Positions 22,843 through 34,399 of a stretch of 64,000 bases of DNA are shown piece after piece. The DNA is taken from positions 14,056,863-14,120,862 of the forward strand of contig CM046442.1 of the NCBI GenBank assembly GCA_025506515.1. The letters are read 5' to 3'. The stretch comes from Flaveria trinervia. Lineage: Eukaryota; Streptophyta; Magnoliopsida; Asterales; Asteraceae. Below the pieces are notes generated by a model, which made no database searches, was not told where the DNA came from, and saw only the letters and a program-made list of their open reading frames with translations. Each line of letters begins with the position of its first letter. The stretch's first letter is position 1. A program made the position numbers and the translations under genes.

Positions 22843-23994
22843 ATGGCCAACCTTGCTCACAGAAATGATCCCAACTTTATCATGCAACTACACAGGCAAC
22901 ACAATCAGGTTGCTCTGTTAAGCTCTGAGAAAGATTCTCATTTCTCAAAGGTTTGCCGTTTCCTAACTCTGTCAAACTACTTCACCTCCATAACCATTGA
23001 TCCTCCACTCTATGAGGATCAACTGCTTGAATTCTGGAAGACTTGCCAAGAGGTTATTATGGATGAGGAGAAGGCATTATCTGCCATAGTACAGGGGAGA
23101 ACAATCTTCATCACTCCGGCCATCATCAATAGGCATCTTCAGCTGGATGATGAAGAAGGTGAGGTGTTCTTTCCAAAGGAAGCTGTCAATCATTCCTTTG
23201 AGCAGATGGGATATGAGGGAGATTTCTCTGTAAAGACATTTAGGAAAGGGAAGGTCTCATCCCAACGGAGATTCCTGCTCCATGTGGTCATCCACAGCTT
23301 ATCAAACAAGCATGGTGGATGGGACCAGATTCCTGAGGATCTCTCCTTCATAATCCATGGAATGGTTCATGGGGTCAAATTCAGGTATTCTCAATTTGTT
23401 TATACAAATTTACTTGCTAATTTAGAGTCCTTAGAGTATTACATGTTTCCTAGATATGTCCACTACATTCTTAACTGTGAACTGAGCTCACAGTTGAGGG
23501 AAACAAGTAACATTCTTAAACTGGGACAGATGAAGCCCAGCATCTTTAAAATTCTAAGAAAGCCCACTGTTGGATTCTCTGGGATAGAAACAGCCCTAGT
23601 CCCAAAAATGTTAGAGCTCATTGCTGAAGGTGACAACCTAGCAGCACAAGCTAGTGTTAAGCCCACACCTGCTATCTCCCAACCACTCTCACAGCCTCAA
23701 ATCACCATCACTTACCAAAGAGAATCCAAACGAACCCCTGCTTAGGCTATTCAGTTTGTGAAGGCCCCCATATACTCACCCATACAGGAAGAAGTGGACA
23801 CTGGAGCTCCCACTTCTCTTGAGGAGCAGACCACTCCTATCTCCTCAAGAATCAATGCTGACGTTCCTCATGCTCAGCCTGATGAGCTCATTAGCCAAAC
23901 TGCCTTAAGCCATCACTCTAAGTCTCAACACTCAAGTTATCAACCTTCAGGGGATAGTTACCATTCCCAGCCTATAGATCTCTGTAGAGATTAA
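22843..23994 (+). pseudogene. Copia-2 ORF3, extra post-pol protein of unknown function (one in-frame stop)
   Basis: Starting at the ATG for MANLAHRNDPNF, the frame runs 300 codons to a TAG at 23743-23745 and then reopens in the same frame for 82 codons to 23994, so a single nonsense change breaks it. No signal peptide or obvious membrane segment was seen. Landmarks: FW near residue 65, ITPAIINRHLQLDD near 95, GYEGDFSVKTF near 125, WDQ near 160, MFPRYVHYIL near 205, GFSGIETALV near 245, then a Pro/Gln/Ser-rich tail. Most landmarks recur in the Copia-7 extra ORF. Similar proteins are annotated in daisy-family genomes as part of Copia-associated frames, as I remember. The function is not known to me; env-like has not been shown. 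Confidence 0.75.
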
Positions 23995-24059
23995 TGAAGA
24001 GGCTGATACAACCTAAACATCTTAAGTCTATCCTGCATGCTGCACAAGTACATTAAAGA

Positions 24060-24628
24060 AGAAGTTTAGGAAGTTTCACACATGAAACAGAAAATACTTG
24101 TGTGAAATCTTCTGAAGCCAAGACCAATATCTTCCGAAGCCAAACATGAAGTCTTCCGAAGCCTCAGAGACAAAGTCTTCCGAAGCTTCAAGTTCATGAA
24201 GACAAATTTCTTCCGAAGACTTTTAGTAACATGCTTTATCTGATGTATTGTTCCATAAAGCTGGACACCTTTCCGCTGCATCTCTGCAAGTCACCAACTT
24301 ACATGAGTTGGTGAAAAGGTTCATGCTTTTGGTAACTGTACATTGAGGTCTTGAGTCTGTAACTTTCTACTTTATGTACTTTATCCTTTTTGTAATAGAT
24401 AAGGATGTGAGCTATGGCATGTCATAGTCACAAGTCAAAAGGCAATCTGCCTTTTGACTCTACAATTGATTTTGTTTGTGTCTAGTCAATTGTATCCAGC
24501 TGGCTTTCAAAGTATAGCCGGCTGTAGGATGTAGTATAAGTATCATGTTCTTGTATCTTTCGAATATACTTTGTAACACTTGTAATAGAACATAGAGAAA
24601 ACAATATACTGCATTTACTAATTTTCAC
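24060..24628 (+). repeat. Probable 3' LTR of Copia-2
   Basis: After a purine-rich AAGAAGAAGTTTAGGAAG stretch come CTTCCGAAG palindromes, a TATA-like GTATAAGTATC (about 24533) and a TTGTATC...AACACTTGTAATAG end region. The architecture mirrors the Copia-6/7 LTR (repeat array, TATA, AT-rich end). With no 5' copy, both boundaries are estimates. Confidence 0.4.
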
Positions 24629-26182
24629 ATAATAAAAAAACTTATTTGATTGCTAGTGTCAATTAATGTGTTAGATGTTGTTTATGATTACATGGCACAT
24701 TGCAAATTATTCGGTTTCATATATTTAAAGAATCATTTGTGTGATTGATGTGTCATTTACTTATTCTTCATACAATAATTATGTTAATATCACTATGTCT
24801 ATGTAGTGTATGAGTGTAATCACCAATCAAAGAAGTGGATAAGTTGGTGAACCCAAACCTTTATGTGATCAAATTTTCTTTCTTTTAATTATACTAGTTT
24901 TATTGTGAATGCACGTCAATTTAACAAAACACAAATCAAGTTTTGATTTAAAGTATGTTTAGCAATCAATTTGAACTAATAGTCATCCAACAAATTCTTC
25001 ATGTTTCAACACCCTACATACTCTACTAGCTAAGGTGAAAAGGATCATAAACTGTCTTTATTTTTTATTGGTCCTTTGACTCCGATAAAAGATGTGTGTA
25101 TGGCGATCTTATATATTCAACGCACTCGAAATCTGGTTGTGCAAAGCACATCTGCTGTGAAACGGATGTATGTTCACATGCTTTGGCCCTATAGGAGAAT
25201 AATTGTTAAATTTACTTTTATACTGCAATGAATAATCTTTGCTAGTTAGTTGCTTCTTACTGATTGGTGAGAGGAAGTTGCAGAAACAAATACTAACCAT
25301 GAATAATCTTTGATAGTTAGTTGCTTGTTACTGACTCGTGAGAAAAAGTTACGAAAACAAATACTACAATGACTTGTTTTTTAAGTAACTTTACCTATTA
25401 CATTAGTTGATTTAAAGGGGCGAAAATCTTTCTTATTTTCTAGCCTTTAAATGGTTGAGCTACCTTTATCAACGGGTATGAAAATAAAAAGCATCATTAC
25501 ATAAAAAAACCATTCTAACTTCTAAACGATGTTCGTTTTGAACCTCCAAAATAGTCGAGGCGTCCTTGTCGAGGGGCGTTATGAAAATAGAGTGCATGAT
25601 TACACCAAAGACACCATTCTAAACTGTTTGACTTAACTAGGTTTTTCTAACCATTTAAATTGGTTGCCTTGATCTCTCTAACAATCTTTTATGGGTGCGT
25701 GATCATATCATTGAACATTTTGTTATTTCTTACCTTCTTAATACACCATAAACTTCCCACCACAATAGCAGGGGTTACTTTCATAATAGGTTAATGCTGC
25801 AAGTAATGATTAAAATTTTATGTGGTAATTGGTGCCTAATCGGCTAATCATAAAGACTATTTGCCACTTAGACCACAATTATGGCAATAACAAGTTGCAA
25901 GTTCCCTCCTCTTACTTTTATTAGACCACAATTATGTCATGTTTTTTACTCCTTTTTATGACATTAAAATTAGTGTAAATGTGTTAAAATCAAGAAATAG
26001 TTCTAAACATATCGATAATGTCTAGTTTGGTGACTACATCTTGCATGCTCAAGTTTAATCTATCTAAATCACAAAATCAACACTTTCAAATCAAGTTTGG
26101 AAGCTTTATTTATTTTAACCCGTGCAAAGTATTTTTTGCAAGTAGCTAAAGAATGACAACCCAAGTTTGGCGAATTATAATT
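24629..26182. other. AT-rich spacer with local duplications
   Basis: No gene was recognised. A 71-bp tandem duplication lies at 25228-25369. A second, more diverged duplication of about 100 bp spans roughly 25445-25650, sharing ATGAAAATA...CATTCTAA. The rest is unremarkable. Confidence 0.55.
25228..25369. repeat. Two tandem copies of a 71-bp unit
   Basis: Both copies begin ATGAATAATCTTTG(C/A)TAG (25228 and 25299) and end ACAAATACTA. They differ at several positions, so the duplication is not recent. Confidence 0.8.
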
Positions 26183-26646
26183 AGGGGTGTAAACGGATCG
26201 AGCTGAGCCCGAACTTGGCTCGTTTTGGTTTTAGAAAGCTTGAGTTCGGCTCGTTTGTAGTTTTATTTAAAAAGCTCAGGTTCAGCTCGTCAGCACTCTT
26301 TCAAGCTCGAGCTCGGCTCGACTCGTTTATTACTGAACTATTTAATTTTTAATTTTTATAATTACTTCTATTTTTATTTATAATCATACTTTATATATAT
26401 TACATAATATACATTATTTAATTATTTTTATCATAATAGTATGTATAATAATATGATTATGTAAATATATACATTAAATATATTTAATAAGAACAAAAAG
26501 CCTTTGATATATGAAACTTTGGCATGAGCTCGTTTAGTAAACGAGCCATAATATGAGCTTGAGCTTCTTTAAGCTCGGGTCGATTTGAGCTTTTTACGAG
26601 CCGATCCCGAGCAACTTGCTAGCTGATTTTGTTCGTTTATACCTCT
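26183..26646. mobile_element. MITE with GGGGTGTAAACG-type ends
   Basis: Inverted ends are AGGGGTGTAAACG and AGAGGTATAAACG (11 of 13 match). The interior is rich in GAGCTCGGCTCG-type phrases. Flanking AATTATAATT and GAGTATAATT agree at 8 of 10 positions, an imperfect duplication of a length that fits Mutator-like elements. No coding capacity. Confidence 0.65.
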
Positions 26647-26699
26647 GAGTATAATTAATTCATACAATCTAACTTTAGAAACTAAAATTACAACAATTT

Positions 26700-27115
26700 T
26701 AGTACTTTGTTCATAGTTCAAGGATTGTTTCAGTCAATATAAGAGTTAAGTTTGTTCATAGTTGTTAACAGATAGTTTGGGAGTATTAGAAGTAATAGAG
26801 GTAGTTCGTGATCTTATGGTTTCTTACCTTTCGTTTTTCTTTTCGGTCTAAGATCTTTTGTAATCGTTTTGAGATGAATAAGATTGATAATAGTTTTGGT
26901 GTGCTTGATTATAATTTGTTTTTGACTTATATGGTATTCTTTCAACCAGTGGTATGAGAGTCACAATAAGGCTCGATTTTGGTGAAATTGTTTGATTAGG
27001 GTTTTTAATCGAACATCCGGATACATGATGGTGTCGACGAAGTTCACACTTGAAAAGTTTGATGGTAACAATGATTTTGATCCCTAGGGATTGAAGATGT
27101 ACGCCCTACTAGTTG
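26700..27115 (+). mobile_element. Copia-3 fragment: LTR end, primer site and gag start
   Basis: LTR-like sequence ends near 26945, followed by a degenerate tRNA-Met primer site (TGGTATGAGAG at 26950). A Copia gag N-terminus starts at the ATG at 27025 (MMVSTKFTLEKFDGNNDF) and is broken by a stop about 20 codons later, where family members have Trp; similarity fades after about 27115. It is related to Copia-1. No other domain is left. Confidence 0.75.
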
Positions 27116-27228
27116 ATCAAGGGGTGTTTGATGTTGATGCGCGTGGATTGCTACTACAAGGGTTTATGCTACTACTAATGCATGGCTAGTTCGGACCAAT
27201 GTTACCTAACAATTAGGAAGTTCACATA

Positions 27229-27258
27229 ATGTGTATGTACATATACACACACACACAC

Positions 27259-27305
<47 letters not shown>
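27229..27305. repeat. (AC)n-(AT)n microsatellite
   Basis: An AC tract, interrupted once, passes directly into an AT tract of about 26 bp. Confidence 0.95.
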
Positions 27306-27310
<5 letters not shown>

Positions 27311-29039
27311 TTCACATAATTAGTTTTACTGAAATAAACAATTATATATTACTTAACTAACTACATATACAATAGGCAAGCACAACTATCACATAGTAGT
27401 ATAGCTTGAGTTAATCGAGTATCAAAGCATGGACACAATGACTCTTAATACTAAACCATCATCATTATCTAACCAATCAATTAAAGTTGGATTTTTGAAT
27501 ATTGAAATTAATAACTAAAAACGATTAGCAGGTTAAACCAACAAAGCAAGGAAATCAAAATGAAGATGCATATTAATTAAATATATAACTTGGATTTTGA
27601 TTCCAGTTAGCATATCAATAATAACTATCACAAACTCGAGTTGAGATGTTTTGTTTTTATAAATGATACATGGAACCCATCAAGAATATCTAGACATCTA
27701 ACTTTTCGAAAATCTACTACGATAAACACATATTAGCCACCTAAAGTTATATTGCAGGAAACTAATAATATAATTATGTTTGTTAAAGATAAACTAAACT
27801 CCCATCTAGGTTATCTAATCTCACAAATCTTTGAAAAGTTAGCATGAAAAATATATGACAACCACCACGACTTGCTTAAAATAGACAAAATTATAATTAC
27901 CCTTTCATTTATGAGCATCAAACCACGATTAAAAAATCAATTTATAATTAATAACAAGAGCGATTCATGATAAACACCATGGTCTTCTCAAACATAAGTA
28001 TAAGGATGCACATTCATCTATTTTTATTATACATTCAACCTTCATTCACTATTTCTAGTTAAATATCATAAATTACACAAAAAGATGCAATGATATACAT
28101 AAGAGTTGTAAAAACATAAAGGTTTTCAACATAAGACACTACACCTATAAGGTTGAACATTTTATCAATTTAAAACAAACACATAACTATAAACAAATTA
28201 TCAAGTTTTATCATGACATCAAAATAAACAACATCAAAAATCATATACAAGTTGTTAAATCATGGTAAATTTCATCTAATCTAATAATAATAAGAGTTTA
28301 GTCTATAAGGCTTACGAAAACACACCCAGACTCAAGAACATGGAAGAACTCGTTGAAAGTGTGATATCTTTAATTTTTACCCTCATATTTCCAAAAAACT
28401 TTTGAAAAAGACTCAATATCACCTAAGGATTGAAGAAAACTAGGGTTTAGAGTGAAATGGAAGTTATGTTGGAAATATGCTGCATTTAGGTTATAAACTC
28501 GTTTTTAGTCTGAATATGTCCATATTCATAAATGATATGACAATATCAACCTTCATAAATAAGCTGCTTGAGAACTTTACAGCTGATATGGGTACCCCCA
28601 GGTTGGATATGGTTATATTAGCAACATTTTTCTTTTTGAATTTCTCCAAATCTTGAGTTTCTCCACAATAATCATCAAGTCTTCACCGGAAACTATAAAT
28701 TCAAATAAAACACAAATTAGTGTCTAACTAAATGAATTTTACAACAAATTAACTTAAAATATGGAGGAATTTGTTTTTTTAACATATATAATTTAACATA
28801 TTAATACATGTCGTAGTTGCTAAGGGGGCAGCAGTTTGATTGTTGCTTATGCTTGTGTGTTATCACTAGGGGTGTAGTCGTGATTTTTTTTTACTGGATT
28901 CATCTTCTATGTCATGATTTCTGTTCAGGTCAATTTTTGTTCACTAAAATTTTAAAAGAAACAACTAAAATCATCAATATTTTGAAAAGTAATTTTAGTG
29001 GGAAAAAAGCTACTTCAAAGAAAATAAATTGAGAAACTT
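27306..29039. other. AT-rich spacer, no gene recognised
   Basis: Short frames such as 28817-29032 have no recognisable motif. No paired element ends, primer site or RNA gene were found. Confidence 0.55.
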
Positions 29040-29829
29040 ACATGAAAAAGGGGGAACACAACTTGCATATTATTATATAAACAAAGATAATCAATAATTA
29101 TTGGAGCTTCTTTTGAAAATTAGCATTAGTCTTTATGTTTTTGTTTTTTGTTTGTCATAGTATATGGACTTATTGTATGCATACATGTTCTTTAATTTTG
29201 ATTTTTAATATAAATAGGATATTATATGTATTTTGCAAGGGTCTGAATTAGTTAGAACTTTTGTTATTCACTGTATACATTATATCCATTTTGTATTTAC
29301 TATCAATGATATCTCTATAAAATTTTGAAGTATTTGTAAGTTTTTGATTACTTTGTGCTTATAATTGATCATTGTTTTATAATATAATCACGGATCGATC
29401 CCTTTGAACCTATCAAATGGTATCAAAGCTTTCGGTTCCGTGATTAGAGCTTAATATCAACATGTTGAGCTCTGTGAATCACTTGAATTTGTGATTGATA
29501 GCAATTTGATCAATTAATTGTTGAATTTAGTTATATTTCATCATCAGAAACATGAATTAAATCACAATTTGGTGTTTAACTCATTCAGATCTGAATATTC
29601 ATTATATATGTGTGCAAACGTTGTTCTTCATATTCGAACTCAAATTCAATCAGAAAAACAAACTTATTGTTGTTAATTGAGAGAAATGATAAATTAGGAT
29701 TGATTATCGGTTTATATTCTTCCTTATTGGAAGTTTTTAGATCAATTGATCAAGTTTTGAAGAAATTGATAAGATTATGTTGTTACGAAGATGATGAATT
29801 AGGCACTTGAAGTGTTAAAATCATCTTAA

Positions 29830-30240
29830 ATTGCTCATGTGTTTAGGCGTTTAACAACTGTTTAGTTGCTTTTTCACTGTTTAGGTGTTTCAGAGTTGGG
29901 CATTTTGACACTGTTTGAGAGTTTTAAGACTGTTTGGATGTTTTTGAAACCTATGAATTCTAGGTGGGTGAAGACTATTTGGGCGCTTCAGGTTAAAAAT
30001 TAGAAATTTTAACTAAGTACCTAGGCATTTGAAATCTGTTTAGGCGTTTGACAACTTTCAGACATTTGACAACTGTTTAGACGTTTGAAAATTGTTTAGA
30101 CGTTTGAAAACTGTTTAGACGTTTGACAACTATTCAAATGTTTGACAATTGTTCAGACGTTTGACAACTCTTCAGACGTTTTACAACTGTTCAAGTGCAT
30201 CTTTAGTTGGGCATTATAGAAGTCTACTAAGGCATTCCCT
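29830..30240. repeat. GTTTAGGCGTTTGACAACT array in the Copia-4 leader
   Basis: TTTAGGCG/TTTAGACG/TTCAGACG alternates with TTTGACAACTG in units of about 20-30 bp, at least ten copies. The TTTAGGCG core recalls the GGCGCATG arrays of the Gypsy LTRs. It lies between primer site and gag. Confidence 0.8.
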
Positions 30241-30420
30241 TAGGTGTTTTTGGTTCAAAGTGGGCGTTTCACAAGAAGTAAGCGCATCAGAATTCAGACT
30301 TTTCATTCAACACTTAGAAAATTTTCAAAACAGAAATCCAAAATTATTTTCATTTCTTTATTTCATTTCAAACTTTAAAAACAACAAAAATAGGTTATTT
30401 TCTTAAATTCAAACCAAAAT

Positions 30421-31963
30421 GGTTAAGTTTGAAAAATTTGAGAACAAAGTTCCTAAGCTAAAGAACAGAGTTGATGTCAAGAACTAGTCTCAGATTAAAA
30501 CATCATCTAAACTCTACTGACACTGAACTTTAAAAGTCAAAAGAGAAAGGACCACATATCCCTATTACATTAGATGGTCCTGACAGAGGATTTGTTTGCA
30601 CCAAAGACTCTTAAGAACCATATCCTAAAGATGGTCTACATGGTGATGATTTAAATAAAGTTAAGAATGAGATTAAAGCTTACTCACTAATGTGTAAGGG
30701 TTTACCTTTTGTGGTACTAACAAGACTTGAAGGTTACCAAACTAGCTACACCATGTACAAAGCCTTAAAGATTATTTGTGAAGGTGGTAAAAAGATTTAA
30801 GATCTCAAAAAACATAAACTTAAAAGGAAACTAGAGTTATTTAAGGATATTTCTGGAGAAACAATCAACCAAATGATGAGAAAATTTGTGCAACTTAGTC
30901 AATTTCATGCATCAAGAATGATCTTATACACCTAAATGACAAACTTCTCAATGCTCTTCCATCCTTATGGAAACAGATAGTGACTCTATTAAAGCATACT
31001 AAAAAGTTCCTAATAGATCTTGATCTTCTGATTGTCAAAATTGAATCAGTTGAAATTGATGAGAGTTCCAGAAACAATGGCAGAGCTGCATTAACATCTT
31101 AGTATAAGTATGTTGCCTCTCCAGCTAACATAGTGTATAATTTATTTTTGGCAAAAGATGAGGGTACTCCAAAAGATGAGGGAGATTTGTTTGTATGAGC
31201 TTGTTTTTTAATATGTACTCCTTATTCAAGTCAACCACAGTCTCCTCCTAAAACTCAACTTCCTAAAACTCAAATTGAGACTCCATCTTCTAACTCTATT
31301 AAACCTAGTAAAGTTAAAGATGTTATAAATATCTTTTTATAGGATGAAGAGTCTAAATCTGCTTTTACTGCTTTCATAGCAAGTTTTCAGGCTTATCAAG
31401 GTAGTCATTTAACTTAAGTTGATCTTATTTTGCAGGATTTGTTTGAGATGGATCCTGATGATGTGAAAGAGATGGATTTAAAATGGCATATGGGGATGAT
31501 TGCTTATAGAACTCAAAAACACTCCTATGTGAACAAAAACTACAAGCCAAGTGCAAATAAAACTGTTGGCTTTGACAAATCAAAGTCAAGGTGTTTCAAC
31601 TGCAATAGCTATGGTCATTTTTTAGAAGAATGTAAAGCTCCAAAAAAATCAAGAAGGAACTGGTCAAGCTAGCTCTAGCAGTCAAAGATATCAGCAACAG
31701 TTTCAGAAAACATTTCAGAAGCCATATCAAAGTCTTCCCATGCCAAAACTGAAAGATGAATAAAAAACAACTAAAGAGCCAAAGAAAGCTCTTGTTGTTA
31801 GCATCAAAGATGGTTATTACTGGAGTGCATATGTTGAACAATTCACATTTGATCTAACTTCTGGTTTAGCTCTTGTTCCTGAAATTCATAATAAGGACTG
31901 TTCTGAAGATAATGATCCCAAGGCAAATGGTGATTCAGATAATGATGAAGACTAATTGGAGAG
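30421..31963 (+). pseudogene. Copia-4 gag (degenerate)
   Basis: Gag begins at about 30421 (MVKFEKFENKVPKLK) and breaks soon after. A UBN2-like middle part is seen at 30640-31080 with several stops (KLKRKLELFKDISGETINQMM). A CCHC zinc knuckle, CFNCNSYGHFLEEC, lies at about 31592-31633 in the frame opening at 31430. Acidic, Lys-rich sequence then runs to the Gypsy insertion at 31963. At least six stops or frameshifts make it nonfunctional. Poor conservation makes this the oldest-looking gag in the window. Confidence 0.75.
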
Positions 31964-32579
31964 TGTAACACCCGGTTATTTTTCTAAAAGGCAAGAAATT
32001 AAGAATAAAATATAAGGTCCAAGTGGAGGGACCAAAAGTGTCCAAAAGGACAAAACTTTGAAAGGTTGGTGTAAAGGTGGGCATGGCCGCCCACCCTCAT
32101 TTCCCATCACCATTTCTTTGGTTCTAGAGAGAGAGAGCAGAAGAGAACTCTCGGTTTGTAGAAGAAGAAGAAGAAATGAACGAATTCAAGGTAAGAATTC
32201 ATGGTTTTTATGTGTTTATGACGGATTTTATCCCGGTTATATGCTTATGTGCTTATGGGTTGTGTTTGTGCTCGGGTGTGTGTGTTTTTGGTGTTGTTTC
32301 TAGGTGTTTTGAACTCCTTGCAAGCGGGTTAGAAGGAAGAACACCCAAGTTGCACTAGGTGAGTTCTAGACCCCGGTTTTTACTTGTTTTCAACATCTTT
32401 GGGGCTGAAAATGTATTTAAATGATTTTCAAATGTTTAAGCATGTATGCACGTATGTATTGTGCATGAATGAATGTGATTCTTGAATGCTTATAGGTTAT
32501 TCATGTTTAGTATAGCCACATTAAGCTTAGAACAGATGGAATTGATGATTTGGGTTGAAAACATACTGGAAAACATGTT

Positions 32580-32970
32580 GAACAGAAGGTCCATGCGCCT
32601 AGATAAGGCTCATGCGCCTGAAAATGCCTTAGAAGGAATTAAGTGAAATTCATACGCCCAAACAGTAGCCCATGCCTCTAAGATTACCTTAGAAATGATA
32701 AAGTACAGCCCATGCGCCTGAATAGTGGCCTACGCATCTAGAAATGTTAGTTGGACGACTAAGTAAAGGGCCATGCGCCCCAATAGTGCCCATGCGCCTA
32801 AGTGTCCATGCGCCTTAATTACTCATGCGTCTAAGTATTCATACGCACAAATAGTGCCCATGCGCCTGAATAGTTCATGCGCCTAAAGTGAAAATGCTTA
32901 AGTGTTGGCTGATGCGCCTACATAGTGATGAAACGCCCGAACAGGGCACATGCGCCCAAATAGTTCCCAT
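32580..32970. repeat. CATGCGCC array in the Gypsy 5' LTR
   Basis: CCATGCGCC(T/C)(A/G)A units recur about fifteen times with spacers such as AATAGTGCC and AAGTGT. The 3' LTR has the same array with an additional duplicated block (39771-40020). Confidence 0.9.
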
Positions 32971-33399
32971 TCGCCTAAGACTTAGAAATTTTTACAGAAT
33001 TTTCTAGGAGTCTGTGCCTTAGGGTTTTGACCAAGGTTGACTAAGGGCTTATTAATGATGTTGTTTCATGCATGATATGAATGACTATGATTGTTCCTTA
33101 TTATTGTTATTGCTATTATTATTACTTATAGTATGTGACTTTACGTGGTATGTTATTATCGTAACGTAAAGTATATCGTAATAATAAAGTGAAAGAGCAA
33201 TAAAGAAAGAAGAGGAACATTAATGAAAATGTTAACAAGTCTTGCAAGCTTACAGGAGGTACATGACCATGTTGTCGTTAGCTCAACTGTGCTGCGGGTT
33301 AGCTACCCTATTATGCACACAGGGTCAATCAATTGAGATTGGCAGGACCTTTGCAGCGTGTACTGGGTGATTGGGTTGGCCTTGTATATAGTACACAGA

Positions 33400-33490
33400 A
33401 CTCTTTCAAGGGATACAATTGACCCTTTCGGGGGATATAGTTGACCCGTTCGAGGGATACAGTTGACCCTTTCGAGGGATATAGATGACC
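33400..33490. repeat. 22-bp GGATACAGTTGACCCTTTCG tandem array
   Basis: About four copies lie in the 5' LTR; the 3' LTR counterpart at 40550-40670 has five, one of them shortened. Confidence 0.88.
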
Positions 33491-34045
33491 CATCACCCGT
33501 TTCCCATCGCACATATAGTTGGGTTATTGCTCACTGGTCCATACAGAAAGTGAAACATAAAGATAAAAGTTTATAGAACAGACAAGGCCTACAATGAAGA
33601 GAACGAACAATATTTGTTCATATAGTTGATGCGTGCTCGCATATACAGTACAGAGTTGTATTTTACAGAAAAGAGTATTTTCATATACAACATATAGAAA
33701 GTGTTTTATTACTTATAAAATTAGAGCTCACTCAGCAACGCTGACTTTTATACATTTTCAGTTGGCAGGTAATTATTGCTGAGGATGGCACGAGGGTGAA
33801 GCTACTCAGCAGGGAAAGTCTGACATCCATTCGTACTCTGTGTTGCTGTTGTTTTGTAATGCATATAAACAAGTCTTTTGTAAACAGTCAATGATGATGT
33901 ATTGCTTAACAACAGTGTTTTAAATGAAGTGAATGGATTTTGATAAATTATTTCCGCTACTTAAGCTTGTTTAATTGTAATGTTTAATGTTTTAATTGCT
34001 ATGATTGACCAACTGTGAGGTTTTCGGGAACGAGGCCTTACAAGT

Positions 34046-34057
34046 TGGTATCAGTGC
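34046..34057 (+). other. Primer-binding site of the Gypsy element
   Basis: TGGTATCAGTGC, one base from the usual initiator tRNA-Met site, three bases after the LTR end. Confidence 0.85.
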
Positions 34058-34399
34058 CAAAGTTTAAGAGAATTGGGTTAAATAAATTTTTAAAAACCTA
34101 AACTTAAACTGAAAATGGGACAAATGGAGGGATGTGAGCCCGAGTAGCTACATGCCATCAGGTATATCTTTTCCTAATGATTAACCGGTATTATGTGTGC
34201 ATGCTATTTGATTTATGTGCTCTTAGTAGATTTAGATACTGATTTAGTCAGGATAGGAAATGCTTGGGGTATGAAGAGTAAAGTAAGTGGCTAATCAAAA
34301 CTGGCCACTATAATTAGGGACTTACTATACTTGACATAAACTGAGTATTACCTTGAATGACCGTGTTAGTGTTTGAATCTTATAGTGTGCTTATACAGG

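Larger units (their letters stand above)
18100..24628 (+). mobile_element. Copia-2, degenerate Copia element with an extra ORF after pol
   Basis: In order: gag C-terminal part, protease, integrase, reverse transcriptase, RNase H, a roughly 700-bp palindrome-rich spacer, an extra ORF (ORF3), then a probable 3' LTR. A long gag and an additional 3' ORF recall the Sirevirus branch of Copia. The 5' LTR and gag N-terminus are missing, so both outer limits are approximate. Confidence 0.8.
29040..31963 (+). mobile_element. Copia-4, left part, interrupted by the Gypsy element
   Basis: Probable LTR sequence ends at 29415, two bases before a mutated tRNA-Met primer site (TGGTATCAAAGC, 29418-29429). A repeat-rich leader and a degenerate gag follow. 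The Gypsy element enters at 31964, and a short continuation lies at 41210-41353. The left LTR boundary is unknown; 29040 is a placeholder. Confidence 0.65.
31964..34042 (+). repeat. 5' LTR of the Gypsy element
   Basis: It starts TGTAACACCCGG and ends GAGGCCTTACA. It contains a GA-rich leader-like stretch near 32125-32175, a CATGCGCC array (32580-32970) and a GGATACAGTTGACCC array (33400-33490). It matches the 3' LTR along its length with small indels and base changes. Confidence 0.93.

Noticed and set aside
22843..23994. Calling ORF3 an envelope gene
   Set aside because: No signal peptide, transmembrane segment or cleavage motif was seen; position after pol alone is not enough.
28817..29032. 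A 71-codon plus-strand frame
   Set aside because: No motif, no promoter context, surrounded by AT-rich DNA and retrotransposon remains.
32058..32358. Two overlapping short frames in the Gypsy 5' LTR
   Set aside because: They lie in LTR leader sequence, and the 3' LTR copy breaks them through indels.
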